From Streptomyces sp. NBC_00554 (GTDB lineage Bacteria; Actinomycetota; Actinomycetes; Streptomycetales; Streptomycetaceae): a stretch of DNA of 64,000 nucleotides. Where the stretch lies: assembly GCF_041431135.1 (NCBI RefSeq), contig NZ_CP107799.1, positions 3,844,001-3,908,000 on the forward strand. The letters are read 5' to 3'. The notes under the pieces are model-generated. The model was not told the origin of the DNA, ran no database searches, and worked only from the letters and a program-made list of their open reading frames with translations. The translations under genes were made by a program, and so were the position numbers. Shown here piece after piece: positions 32,906-42,355 of this stretch. Each line of letters opens with the position of its first letter. The stretch's first letter is position 1.

Positions 32906-33647
32906 GGCGTCAACGCGGCGCGCATCAGCTCCATCGAAGCCGGACGCTTCAGCGTCAGCGCGGACCGGGTCCGCATGTTCGCCCACAACTACGGCTGCTC
33001 GGACCAGCCGTACATCGAGGCGCTCGCGACCATGACCGCAGGGCGAGGGCGCGGCTAGTGGGACGAGTACCGCGAGACCCTGCCCTCCGGACTACTCGAT
33101 CTGGCCGAGCTGGAACACCACGCGACGGCGATTCGCACAGCCCAAGTCGCCCACGTCCCCGGGCTGTTCCACACCGTCGACTACGCGCGTCTGATCTCAG
33201 GCAGTCCATCCCCAAGCTGTCTCCGCCCGAGATCGAGTACCGCGTCACACACCGCATCAAGCGGCAGGGAATCCTCTTCGCGAAGAACCCGATCCCATAC
33301 ACGGCGGTCATCCATGTGGCCGCCCTGCGCATACGCTTCGACGGCCGGGACGTCACGCGCGAACAGCTGGAGCACATCGTCGAGATGAGCGAGCGCGACC
33401 ATGTGACAGTCCTCGTCATCCCCTACGAAGCGGGCATCTTCCCCGGCGCCGGGCAGACCGTCCTGTACGCGGAGATCCCGTCCCCCGTCTGGACACCGTG
33501 CAGCTCGACGCCGAACATGGGTTCGTATTCCTCCACGCCGACCTCCAGCTGGAGAAGTACCGCACGTTCATGACCCACTTCGAAGCGGTAGCCCTCAAGG
33601 AGTCCGCTTCCCGAGACCTGATCCGCGAGATCATCCGCGACCTGTGA
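32903..33647 (+). pseudogene. Decayed XRE / DUF5753 (WhiJ-type) regulator gene
   Basis: Homology starts mid-way in the helix-turn-helix (GVNAARISSIEAGRFSVSA) and is interrupted by an in-frame TAG at 33056-33058, probably from TGG, before WDEYRETLPSGLLDLAELEH. A frameshift near 33195 moves the frame to IPKLSPPEIEYRVTHRIKRQ, and a second near 33485 moves it to LDTVQLDAEHGFVFLHADLQ, ending REIIRDL. A truncated start, one nonsense codon and two frameshifts make it inactive. Such genes normally sit between an ATP-binding gene and a DUF397 gene, and both neighbours are here. Confidence 0.85.
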
Positions 33648-33657
33648 AAGGACTCAA

Positions 33658-33855
33658 GTGTCCGCCCTCCACTGGCAGAAGTCCTCGTACAGCAGCGAAG
33701 GCAACAACTGCCTCGAACTGGCCACCGCTCCTGACAGAACGATCCGCCTTCGCGGGGCCGACGACCCGACGACCACCCTCGCCCTGCGCACCCCGGGCCT
33801 CACCTCGCTCCTGACCGCTACCCGCCCAGGCATACGCACGACTCGCGAGGTCTAG
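33658..33855 (+). CDS. DUF397 protein of the decayed WhiJ-type locus
   Basis: The 65-aa protein starts at GTG 33658 behind AAAGGA. WQKSSYSSEGNNCLELA is the family signature, followed by IRLRGADDP. The C-terminal part is weakly conserved (LTSLLTATRPGIRTTREV), so it may be partly decayed. DUF397 proteins work with the upstream XRE regulator in Streptomyces development circuits. With that partner broken, this one is probably an orphan. Confidence 0.7.
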   Translation: MSALHWQKSSYSSEGNNCLELATAPDRTIRLRGADDPTTTLALRTPGLTSLLTATRPGIRTTREV

Positions 33856-33949
33856 AGTCACCCGGGCCCCCGCCCGAACGGACAGGCATCTTCTGGAACA
33901 CATCGCAAATCCGGGTGTGCGGGGTCAAGAGACTGGGAGGCCAGGAGGC

Positions 33950-34245
33950 GACAGCGCACGCACCGAATGGCAGCTCAGCGGACACGCATTCACCTCTCCG
34001 CAGGGCAGCCCCACCGACCGGACCAACCGCACTCGCCCCTCCACAAGGCCGGTCTCCGCCGCATCCGCTTCCACGACCTCCGGAACTCAATCGCCACCCT
34101 GCACGTGGGACGAGGCGTCGACGTCGTCGTGATCAAAGAACTCCTCGCCCACGTCCGACTCCACCTCCAAGGCTATGCCATCGATACCTTCATCCTCGGC
34201 TACGAGGACCCCAACAGCCCACCCGCCACAGCGACCGTCCGCTGA
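33950..34245 (+). pseudogene. Remnant of a tyrosine recombinase (integrase)
   Basis: One frame reads WQLSGHAFTSPQGSPTDRTN, typical of the region before the box II of actinobacterial integrases. After a frameshift near 34030 another frame reads LHKAGLRRIRFHDLRNSIAT and VVVIKELLAHVRLHLQ. The HDLRHS motif has become HDLRNS. The stretch expected after KELL (GHxxxxTTxxxY type, with the catalytic Tyr) is missing, apparently by an internal deletion. It is a dead trace of an integrated element. Confidence 0.75.
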
Positions 34246-34259
34246 CGTTGCCGTCAAGA

Positions 34260-34306
34260 GCCAACGGGGCCCGGCCGAGACTGTGTCTCGGCCGGGCCCC
34301 GTTGGC
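34260..34306. terminator. Very strong hairpin terminator
   Basis: A perfect 22-bp stem (34260-34281 with 34285-34306) has a 3-base loop and is followed by ATTT. It separates the integrase remnant from the convergent DUF4259 gene. Confidence 0.9.
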
Positions 34307-34406
34307 ATTTCCATTCACACGGCGAGCGGATTCTTTAACTCCGAGTGAACCAATTCGCGAGTCATCTCGCACACGCGCACGAAAATAGGTGAGTCTACGA
34401 ATAAAA

Positions 34407-34826
34407 TCACCCTTCCAGCAAAGCCCTTTTGACTTCATCAAGCGCTGCCTTCGCTTGCACCCTCTCCGCATCATCGACCCAGCTACGCCACCACCAGCCA
34501 TCGACAGGAAGAGTGGCTTCAAGTGCATCGATCGCCAAGGTTCGCACCTGAAGCGGCACTGGCTTCCGCAGCCATTCAGTGATCCCCGGAGCCTCTTCAT
34601 TCCACGAGAATCCCTCCCCAGAGGGGAGGTTTGCGGCAATCACTGCCGCAGCGGAAATAACTTCCTCTGGAAGCGTTTCCGATGATTCTGGCCGCGCACT
34701 CGCCAGGACCGATTCCAGCGTTCGTACCACAAGTTCCAGCCGCCCCGCGACTGTTAGCGCCCCGAGTCCATCTAGGAAGTCAAGCGCGGTGTCACTGTCG
34801 AAAGGTTCTACACCCCACGTACCCAC
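34407..34826 (-). CDS. DUF4259 protein, candidate immunity protein for the RHS toxin
   Basis: The 139-aa protein is read from GTG 34826, which gives the family's usual opening MGTWGVEPFDSDTALDFLDGL shortened here to key residues GTWGVEPFDSD; GGGG stands 6 bases upstream. Longer starts (34889, 34979) are possible but add unmatched residues. It is a small acidic soluble protein, and its DNA is poorer in GC than the core genes. It lies just downstream of the RHS toxin tip, on the same strand, behind a hairpin. Immunity genes usually occupy this place, so an immunity role is inferred, not shown. Confidence 0.7.
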   Translation of the reverse strand: MGTWGVEPFDSDTALDFLDGLGALTVAGRLELVVRTLESVLASARPESSETLPEEVISAAAVIAANLPSGEGFSWNEEAPGITEWLRKPVPLQVRTLAIDALEATLPVDGWWWRSWVDDAERVQAKAALDEVKRALLEG

Positions 34827-35053
34827 TGCGTACCCCGATCTCGAACCCACCCTCACCAGGCGTTCACCAGGAAGGATATCAAGGGACGGCATCTCGTACG
34901 GTAGCTCTCCACATCGAAAGGGTAGAAGGCGTCCGCTCTCTCGGACTCGTCGCCGACCAGACTGAAGCCCTGGCATCATTACCTGGCTACGCGCATTTGG
35001 AAGTCACGTCCACCTCGAGATAAGCACTTCCCGATCTGGAGGCCCTCCGATCA

Positions 35054-35087
35054 AGGCCCTGGCAGCAGAAATCTACTACCAGGGCCT
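35054..35087 (-). terminator. Hairpin between the RHS toxin gene and the DUF4259 gene
   Basis: AGGCCCTGG (35054-35062) pairs exactly with CCAGGGCCT (35079-35087) over a 16-base loop, 5 bases past the RHS stop. If it terminates transcription, the DUF4259 gene would need its own promoter within 34827-35053. Confidence 0.5.
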
Positions 35088-35092
35088 CGGCA

Positions 35093-38000
35093 TCACCGAA
35101 GATAGCCGCCGGTCGGTATGTCTATTTCTGGGTCCCTTCGATTCAAGAGCGTGACACCTCTGCTCTTCAACCCCTCCATTACCGTTTGCTCGATACGGCG
35201 AGCGGTGGTCGCTTTCACGCCACTTGGCAGGGTCAAGAAGGTGACGTTCTCAACATCAGCCGGACCATAGCCACGCGATCCGACTGCATGCTTAGAGCTC
35301 ATAGAGGCTGCGACGCGGCTGTTGATGTTCGTCGTAGACATTCCCACATACTTGGTGCCGTCGTTGAGGTGAATGGTGTAAACGCCCGGCTTCTCAGGCA
35401 CGCTAAATGTACTGGCGGGTCCGCAATTTGAATTATGAACCAGGACCGGCGTGGCCCCGGCCAGCACATAGTACGTATGCAGGTCGTCAATCGTCAGGTT
35501 GTACGTGCGCGCCTGTTTAGTGAAAGCCCGGTTGCCGGTGACGACGACCGTGCTGCCCTCGTCCGTGCGCAGAGTCATGCCGGGTTCGAGCTCGCCCGCC
35601 GGGACCCAGTCCTTCAAGGACGGGGACCAGAAGGGATGTTCGTGCGTCGCCGTGAGCTTCTCGATGCCGTCCTCGGTGGCGATGGACAGCTCGTTGAAGT
35701 GCTTGTCGCCCTCGGTCCGGATGAGACGGGTGACCTTTCTAGAGGCCGTCTCGCCGGTTTCCGGGTCGGTCGCCAGGACCTTGTCCCCCAGCTTGACGTC
35801 CTCGATGTCCTTGGTCGACCCGTCGGCCATAAGCACGTCCGTGCCCGCCAGGAAGCACCTATTGCAGCCCGAGGACGCGGCCGCGGCCCTGAGCCCGCCG
35901 CCCATCCCCATGGTTCCTATCATTAGGGGGAGTTGGGAAGCCTTTTCGGTTAGCGCTTCGAATTGACCAGCATCGATACCGCAGTCGTTGCGGACACAAT
36001 ACGTGGCAGCAATTATTTTCGCCTCGGCGACATTTCCGGGATTATCTGACAGATATTGCCACGCCTTGATGCAGGCAGTTCTTCCAAAGCAAGCGATTCC
36101 GGTGCTTCCATCAGATTTCGGAGCCGGCGTGTTCCAGAAATCCATCCCAGAAGAGGCCCAGTAATTCCAAATGGCGAGCAGCCGGTGCGAGTCATTTGTA
36201 TCCGTCACGAGGCCGAGGAGCTCCTGCTCAAGTCCCTCTTTCCCGCTATTCCCGTCGGTACTACCTCCACGGATCACGCCGTCAGGATTGTTAACGATGT
36301 GCTCAGGCTTGCTGCCGACATTGCAGGTTCCCAGGACTCCGCAGTCGCCAGCACCGTCGATCATGAGACCGCTTGGGTCGGAGTTGGAGACCGGGCTGTT
36401 GTTGGCGTACGAGTACCCGTTCATCTGCAGCGGGTCCGCGATGTCGATGACCGGATCCGCCGAGAGGAATCGGCCCGTGCTCTGGTCGTACTCGCGGGCG
36501 CCAATGTGGGTCAGGCCCGTTGCCGCGTCGTCGATCCCGACGCCCAGGTAGCTCCGCTTGTTCGGCCATGCCGTCGGCTTGGGGCCGCGGACTTCGCCGT
36601 ACGGCTTGAACGTCCGGCGCGTGACCGGCTGCCCACTCGACAGCTCCACCGACGTGTTCGCCGTGCCCAATTGGTCGGAGATCAGAACGCTGAGCTTGTG
36701 CCCCGTCGACGCGCCGTTGCTCGTCGTACGGACGACCGTCGGGGCGCCGGATTGTCCATAGGAGCGGGAGGCTTGGGTGATCGCACCGGTGGCGTCCGTC
36801 GTCACCTCGGTCTCGCCCAGGTAGAGGGTTGAGCCCGTCGGTGAGTTCTCCACGATGCGGTTGCCGGCGGCGGCGTAGATGTACGTCGTCTTCTTGCCGT
36901 CGTCCGTGATCGTGTCGAGCTTGTTCTCAGGCGTCCACGTCAGGTTCTGCGTCGTCGTAGACAGGTCGCGGACCTCGGTGTTGCCCACCGCGTCGTACGC
37001 GTAGCTGCTGCCCTTGCCGGACGGGGTGGAACTGATCCAGTCGACGGTGTGCGGCTGTGTAGTGCCGTAGCTGTAGTTGAAGCTGACGTTCTTCGTCGCG
37101 TCAGCCGGGTCGTGCTCCGTCATCGTGGCGCGGTTGCCGACCCAGTCGAAGGTGAACGACTGGCGGTAGGCCGTCGTGCCAGTGGCGACTGTGGTCGGGT
37201 CAGGGGCGGTCGCGGCCAGAGTGGACGTCAGTGCTGCGTCCGGGCTCGACACGTCCGTCGACGCGTCCGGAGCGTCTGCCACCGGGCCGAACGAGGTCGC
37301 GTAGTCGTTGCGGTGGCCCCACGTGGTTCCACCTGATGACTTGCAGCCGGTGCCGTTTCCGTCAGGCGTGACCTTCGACGTCCAGGCGTTCACCAGCTCG
37401 CCCATCACGTCGTACGTGTAGCACTGGTTGTCCCACGTCTGGCCCGAAGCGTCCTCCATCAGACGGGCGTTGGACGTGATCATGCCGGAGGTGTCGTAGG
37501 AGTAGGCGGCGTCCGTGATGCGGTGCGGGCCGGCGGTCTCCCGGTCCGTGACCGTGCGCTGGAGGCGGCCGGTGTGCGGGTCGACGAAGTTCGTCGTCCA
37601 CACCCGTCCCTGCTGCGCGCCGGAAACCGCCCGTAGGGCCTCGCCGTACGGCGAGTAGGTCACGTCGGACGTGTACCAGGCCTGGCCCGAAGTCGACTCG
37701 GGGAGGCCGTCGCCGTTGTAGCGGGTGACGACCTTCTCCTTCGCCAGACCGCCGACGGCGGGCAGCGTGACCGACAGGGGCTTCCCCGTCGGGGTGTAGG
37801 AGTACGCGTAGGCGTACGTGCCGGCGAACCCTGTGGTCGACGTGTTGGCCGGGACCACCGTCTCGGTTCCGGTGGGCTGGTAGCCGGTGTCATAGCCGGT
37901 GACGCGGTCGATGTAGTCGCCGCCCGAGGTGTGCCGGGTCGAAGCGACCGGCTGACCGAGCGCGCCGGGCAGGCTGTCGTACGTGAACGACTTGACCGGG

Positions 38001-41000
38001 GTGGCGGTGGCCGAACCCTCGCGGACGTACTTGACCCGGCTGAGTTCGTCGTACTCCGTGTACGTCGTCCGCGACTTCGCGTCCGTCACCTTGTTGGGCC
38101 GGTCGGCGTCGTCGTACCAGGTGTCCGTCTTACCGACGTCCGGGTCCGTCGTCGACGTCAACCGGCCACGAGCGTCGTACACGGACGTCCAGACGTTGCC
38201 CGCCGGGTCCGTGACCTTTGTGCGGTTGCCCCGGGCGTCGTATTCGTAGGCGGTCACACGTCCGTCAGCCGTACTTGCCGCGTCCTTGTAGTGGCGGATC
38301 GAGGTGACACGGCCGAGGGCGTCTGTGAAGGTCCGGGTCCGTGGGGCGGTCGCACCCGCAGGATCCACATACGCGCTGGTGTCGCTGTAGTACGTGTACG
38401 TCGCGTACACGTAGTCGCCATCGTGGTAGGTCGATTGGCGAACCTGCCGCTCCAGCCCGTCGTAGCGCAGCTTGACCGAACTGGGGATCAGAGTCTTGGA
38501 CTTGGGGGCGAAGAGCTCGGTGGCGGGCTCGCTCTTCGCGAGGTAGGCGCCCGTCTGCTCGTAGGGCAGGCCACGGTCGTTGTAGGTGACGTCGGTGATG
38601 ATCCGGCCTGGGCCGTGGGCCTCGGACTGGGTCTGGACCTGACGCATCAGCCCGTCGTAGATCGTCACTTGGCGGCTGTAGGAGCCGTCGTCCTTCAGCG
38701 TGCTGGTCGTGACCGCGGCGGGACGGGTCTTCTCGGACGTGGCGATCGCCGGCTGGTACTCGATCTTCGTGTCCGGCAACTGACTGCCCGAGGAATGTGA
38801 CGGCGACCAGCCCTTCACGAGCCGCCCGAGTGCGTCGTACTCGATGCGCGTGACGCGGCTGTTGGCGTCGGTGACCGTCAGCGGCAGGCTCCGGCCCGGG
38901 TCGAAGGTCGTCGTGACCGCATGTTCCTTGGCGTTGAGCGTCTTTACCTCTGTGACCGGTCCGCCCTCGTCCGCGGGGGTGTATCTCGTCTCGGTCTTCT
39001 GCGCACCCGGCTTCGTGACGATGCGGACGCGGCCGAGCGGGTCGTACGTCGTCTTCGTGACGACCGAGTACGAGGTTCCGGCTCCGTCCACCCCGGCCGC
39101 GGAGGTGACCAGCCCCTTGGTCGGAGTCGCGCCGTAACCCAGACCGTCGTAGCTGTTCTGTGTCGCGCCGATCAACTTGGTCGCCGGATCCGCCGTGTCG
39201 TACCCCGCGCACGAAGTGCCCGTGCTCCGCTGCTCCTTGAGCCGCCCGATCAGCCACGCCGACGTGTTGTGGACATAGGACGTCTTGGTGCAGGTCTGGT
39301 TGGAGAGTGACTCAGCGGTCCCGTTCGGCTTGACCACTGCCGTCTCGACCTGGATCGGCAGGCCGTAAGTGTCCTCGACCGTCGTGAGCGTCCGGACGGC
39401 CTGCCAGTCCGTGGCGGTCGGCAGCGCCTTGTCTCCGACCGTCTGTATCTCGTCCGTGCGCCTGATGCCGCTGCGATGGGCGAGCAGCGGGTCCATGTCC
39501 ACGCCGGTCTCGGCCTCGCGCGTACGGGAGGCGGTCTGCTTCGACCACGGATAGTTCAGCGTCCGCTTCTGCACCCGCTTGCCGGAGTTCAGGTACGTGA
39601 TGCTCTCCGCCGCCACGCCCGCGTACTGCCGCGCGTCGTCCGCGAGGAGCGTGTACGTGCCCGTGGAGTCCTTGACCTCACCGCCGACGCCCAGGAAGTA
39701 CCTGGTCACCCCGTACGACTGGGACGGCGCATCTCCGATCCCGGAGGTCGAGCTGCTCCCCTTGGCAACGGCGACCTGCCGGTATCCGCGCCAGTCGCTG
39801 AACGTCCGCAGGGCCGGGCGTGTGAACTCGTCGTCCGACTTGGACCAGGCCGGGCCCGTGTAGGTGTACCTGGTGTGGACCGGCTCGCCGTGGGACGTGA
39901 CCTTGTCCCTCTCCGTCACGGAGTGGACCACGTACTTGTTGAACCACGCCTTCGCGGGCGTCTTCTCGTCGCCGTCGGGTGACCAGCGGACCGGGTAGCA
40001 GGTGCCGTTGTTCTTGCCCTTGTCCTCGGACGGTTCGCTCGCGCAGCCGCCCTTGTACTCGACTTCGATGTCACCGCCGTATTCGGTGGCAACCGTGCCG
40101 ATGCGGGGGCGGGTGAAGCCGGGGCGCTGGTCGTTCGGGCCGCTGGAGACCAAGTTCGGGAGCTGACGGTCCGCCAGGCGGCCGTGCAGGGGCGATGCCG
40201 CGTCCGAGCCGACCGTGTACTCGCCGAAACTGATGCCGCTCGCCGACTGGAGGGTGCCGGTGGTGTCGCCCGGGGCGAAGCCTCGGCGGGTGATCGAGTT
40301 CAGCCAAAGGCCGGGGGACGTGTCGTACCAGTCCTCCGGGAAGGACTGGTGGAGTGCGTAGGTGTCCACCTTGCCCAGACCCGTCTGGCCGGCTCGGGCC
40401 GCCTTCGTCGTCACCGTGTCCAGGCGCTTCTGCGACCAGAAGGACGGGAACGGCGGGCAGAGCTTGGACGTGGACTTGCAGTTGAGGTTGCCGGGGGTGT
40501 CCCACCAGGGGCGGTATGCGCCCGGGTCGTCGGTCTTGGCGAAGTTGTCGGCCACACAGGCCGTCTCCGACTTGAGGCAGCGCTCCTTGACTCCGAACTC
40601 GACGGTGGCGGACGGCTTCGTCAGGTCCGCGCGCATGCCGTACTCGATCGTCGCCGGGTACGCGAAGCGGTCGTACTGCTCGGGAGACTTGAACTTCTTC
40701 TTTACGGCGTAATAGTTCGTCTCCTGCTTCCAGTTGACGACCATTGCGTTGCCGTGGACGTCGACGACCTTGTCCAGGCCCCAGCGCCAGGCCTGTTTCT
40801 TGCCCGCGCCGCAGCGGGAGTCGGCGAAGGCCGTGGCATGGCAGGGTTCTTCGGGGTGGTTGCCGAAGACGGGGACCGTGGAGACGGAGTTGGTGTCGGC
40901 GTGGCCGCCGCCGACCTGGTTGAGTCCGTAGTAGTACTTGGTGCCGTCCGTGGTGGTGACGATCCAGTACTCGCCGTTGTTGTCGCCATTGCTGCCGCCC

Positions 41001-42355
41001 GTCCGGCGCTCGACGCGGGTGCCGTCGTCCTGCTGGGGGCGGTAGACCTCGGTGTCGGTCTCCGGGTTGCTGCCGGCGGGCGCGTCCCGCACCAGCTCCG
41101 TGGTCTTGCCGCCCAGGGACATCACCGCGTTGTACGACACCCAGCACAGGTCGGACGTCTTGTCCTTCTTGGCCGTGTTGTTGGGGGTGCCGGGGTTCAG
41201 TGTCTTGCGGTCGTCCTGACAGGCTCGGTAACGGCGCTCGATGTGGCCGGGGTCGTAGTCCCAGCCCTCACCGATCCAGGATGCCTGGGGAGAGGAGACC
41301 GCCGTACGGCCGTCCACTGTCTGGGAGTTGTAGTTGAGGGAGATGCCGGGGGCCGGGCCTGCGGGAGCGGCCGGAACCGTCAGCGGATAGGACCAGGTGA
41401 ACGCTCCGGACGAGCCGCCCGCCTCCCACTTGCCGTCAGAGGCGAGTGGCGTGGCTTTGAAGGAACCTCCTCCGCCACCACCGGAGTCGACCGCACCGAG
41501 AACCGCGGTGTCGCCGGTGGCCGCAACCGGCGTCACCGAACTCCGGTAGGACGCCTGAGCGATGGACGGTCCGTCGGACTCCGTCATGCTCGCCGCTGCC
41601 GGAGTGACGGTTCCGTCGGCCGCCGTGTCGACCGTGGCTGTGATGGACTGGGTCTTCGTGTCGTTGGTCGTGTCCAGTTCCTCGTACTCCTGGCACGCCT
41701 CGGCGTCCGGCGTGGTCAGGTAGCACTCGGGGAACTGGACGAAGCGCAGACGGGAGGCCCAGTCTGCGCCGTAGAGGTTCTTGAACTTGGCATAGTCGAG
41801 CTTGACCGAAATCGGAACGGATCCGGTGGCCGGGGCCTGGACGGTCACGACAGCGCCGTCGACGCCCTGGGAGACGGGCTCGGCACGGTCGAAGACCTTG
41901 ACCTGCCAGGTCCCTGTGGGTGCGGACTGGTCGGGGGCCTGGCCGAGGCTGACAGGCAGGTCGTCGACGGGCGTCAGGGCGACCTGCTGGGCGCTGGTCC
42001 CCATGCGTGTCAGGGTCGTTGTCGCGCTCGCGGCCGAGCCGAAGCTGACCGTCCCGATGTCTGCGGGCAACGCCGTCGCCGTACCCGCCGGGGCCTGTTG
42101 CTGGTCGGCGGGGACTTCGGCCTTCAGGGTCTCCAAGGCCGGTTCGAAGACCTCGCCCGAGACCGGCTCGTCCTGGTCGAGCGTTTCCAGGTCGAGCGTC
42201 TCGCGACCCGTCTCGGCTGCCGCGGGGTCGGGCGGCACCGCCAGCGACTGAGCGGGTAGGAGGGCCACCAGCAGAGCCGCCCCGATGGTGGGCACGAGGG
42301 CCGTGCGCAGACGACGCAGACGGCGACGGCGGACATGCGAGAAGCGACCGAACAC
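35093..42355 (-). CDS. Secreted RHS/YD-repeat polymorphic toxin with HINT and GIY-YIG-like tip
   Basis: The 2420-aa protein is read from GTG 42355 (GGGGGGA upstream; GTG 42376 is an alternative). A signal peptide (ALVPTIGAALLVALLPAQSL) is followed by an SpvB-like N-terminal part, a long series of RHS/YD repeats (YDALGRL, YDARGRLTSTTDPD) and the RHS core end GLTHIGAREYDQSTGRFLSA to NSDPSG near residue 1996. After a 170-residue linker comes a HINT domain (Cys2167 in CFLAGTDVLMADGS, His2238 in TATHEHPFW, His-Asn 2307-2308 in VLVHN). The tip has GIY-YIG features: GVY 2324, YVG 2336, Arg2347, Glu2389, Asn2405. It probably releases a nuclease that harms competing bacteria. Confidence 0.88.
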   Translation of the reverse strand: MFGRFSHVRRRRLRRLRTALVPTIGAALLVALLPAQSLAVPPDPAAAETGRETLDLETLDQDEPVSGEVFEPALETLKAEVPADQQQAPAGTATALPADIGTVSFGSAASATTTLTRMGTSAQQVALTPVDDLPVSLGQAPDQSAPTGTWQVKVFDRAEPVSQGVDGAVVTVQAPATGSVPISVKLDYAKFKNLYGADWASRLRFVQFPECYLTTPDAEACQEYEELDTTNDTKTQSITATVDTAADGTVTPAAASMTESDGPSIAQASYRSSVTPVAATGDTAVLGAVDSGGGGGGSFKATPLASDGKWEAGGSSGAFTWSYPLTVPAAPAGPAPGISLNYNSQTVDGRTAVSSPQASWIGEGWDYDPGHIERRYRACQDDRKTLNPGTPNNTAKKDKTSDLCWVSYNAVMSLGGKTTELVRDAPAGSNPETDTEVYRPQQDDGTRVERRTGGSNGDNNGEYWIVTTTDGTKYYYGLNQVGGGHADTNSVSTVPVFGNHPEEPCHATAFADSRCGAGKKQAWRWGLDKVVDVHGNAMVVNWKQETNYYAVKKKFKSPEQYDRFAYPATIEYGMRADLTKPSATVEFGVKERCLKSETACVADNFAKTDDPGAYRPWWDTPGNLNCKSTSKLCPPFPSFWSQKRLDTVTTKAARAGQTGLGKVDTYALHQSFPEDWYDTSPGLWLNSITRRGFAPGDTTGTLQSASGISFGEYTVGSDAASPLHGRLADRQLPNLVSSGPNDQRPGFTRPRIGTVATEYGGDIEVEYKGGCASEPSEDKGKNNGTCYPVRWSPDGDEKTPAKAWFNKYVVHSVTERDKVTSHGEPVHTRYTYTGPAWSKSDDEFTRPALRTFSDWRGYRQVAVAKGSSSTSGIGDAPSQSYGVTRYFLGVGGEVKDSTGTYTLLADDARQYAGVAAESITYLNSGKRVQKRTLNYPWSKQTASRTREAETGVDMDPLLAHRSGIRRTDEIQTVGDKALPTATDWQAVRTLTTVEDTYGLPIQVETAVVKPNGTAESLSNQTCTKTSYVHNTSAWLIGRLKEQRSTGTSCAGYDTADPATKLIGATQNSYDGLGYGATPTKGLVTSAAGVDGAGTSYSVVTKTTYDPLGRVRIVTKPGAQKTETRYTPADEGGPVTEVKTLNAKEHAVTTTFDPGRSLPLTVTDANSRVTRIEYDALGRLVKGWSPSHSSGSQLPDTKIEYQPAIATSEKTRPAAVTTSTLKDDGSYSRQVTIYDGLMRQVQTQSEAHGPGRIITDVTYNDRGLPYEQTGAYLAKSEPATELFAPKSKTLIPSSVKLRYDGLERQVRQSTYHDGDYVYATYTYYSDTSAYVDPAGATAPRTRTFTDALGRVTSIRHYKDAASTADGRVTAYEYDARGNRTKVTDPAGNVWTSVYDARGRLTSTTDPDVGKTDTWYDDADRPNKVTDAKSRTTYTEYDELSRVKYVREGSATATPVKSFTYDSLPGALGQPVASTRHTSGGDYIDRVTGYDTGYQPTGTETVVPANTSTTGFAGTYAYAYSYTPTGKPLSVTLPAVGGLAKEKVVTRYNGDGLPESTSGQAWYTSDVTYSPYGEALRAVSGAQQGRVWTTNFVDPHTGRLQRTVTDRETAGPHRITDAAYSYDTSGMITSNARLMEDASGQTWDNQCYTYDVMGELVNAWTSKVTPDGNGTGCKSSGGTTWGHRNDYATSFGPVADAPDASTDVSSPDAALTSTLAATAPDPTTVATGTTAYRQSFTFDWVGNRATMTEHDPADATKNVSFNYSYGTTQPHTVDWISSTPSGKGSSYAYDAVGNTEVRDLSTTTQNLTWTPENKLDTITDDGKKTTYIYAAAGNRIVENSPTGSTLYLGETEVTTDATGAITQASRSYGQSGAPTVVRTTSNGASTGHKLSVLISDQLGTANTSVELSSGQPVTRRTFKPYGEVRGPKPTAWPNKRSYLGVGIDDAATGLTHIGAREYDQSTGRFLSADPVIDIADPLQMNGYSYANNSPVSNSDPSGLMIDGAGDCGVLGTCNVGSKPEHIVNNPDGVIRGGSTDGNSGKEGLEQELLGLVTDTNDSHRLLAIWNYWASSGMDFWNTPAPKSDGSTGIACFGRTACIKAWQYLSDNPGNVAEAKIIAATYCVRNDCGIDAGQFEALTEKASQLPLMIGTMGMGGGLRAAAASSGCNRCFLAGTDVLMADGSTKDIEDVKLGDKVLATDPETGETASRKVTRLIRTEGDKHFNELSIATEDGIEKLTATHEHPFWSPSLKDWVPAGELEPGMTLRTDEGSTVVVTGNRAFTKQARTYNLTIDDLHTYYVLAGATPVLVHNSNCGPASTFSVPEKPGVYTIHLNDGTKYVGMSTTNINSRVAASMSSKHAVGSRGYGPADVENVTFLTLPSGVKATTARRIEQTVMEGLKSRGVTLLNRRDPEIDIPTGGYLR

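Noticed and set aside
33950-34245. Functional integrase and an attachment site
   Set aside because: The catalytic Tyr block is missing and a frameshift is present. I found no tRNA gene or direct repeats to serve as att sites.
40184-42259. A long plus-strand open frame (691 codons) opposite the RHS gene
   Set aside because: It has a low-complexity Gly/Arg/Val product with no domain, and the minus strand carries clear YD repeats. It is a by-product of high GC at codon position 3.
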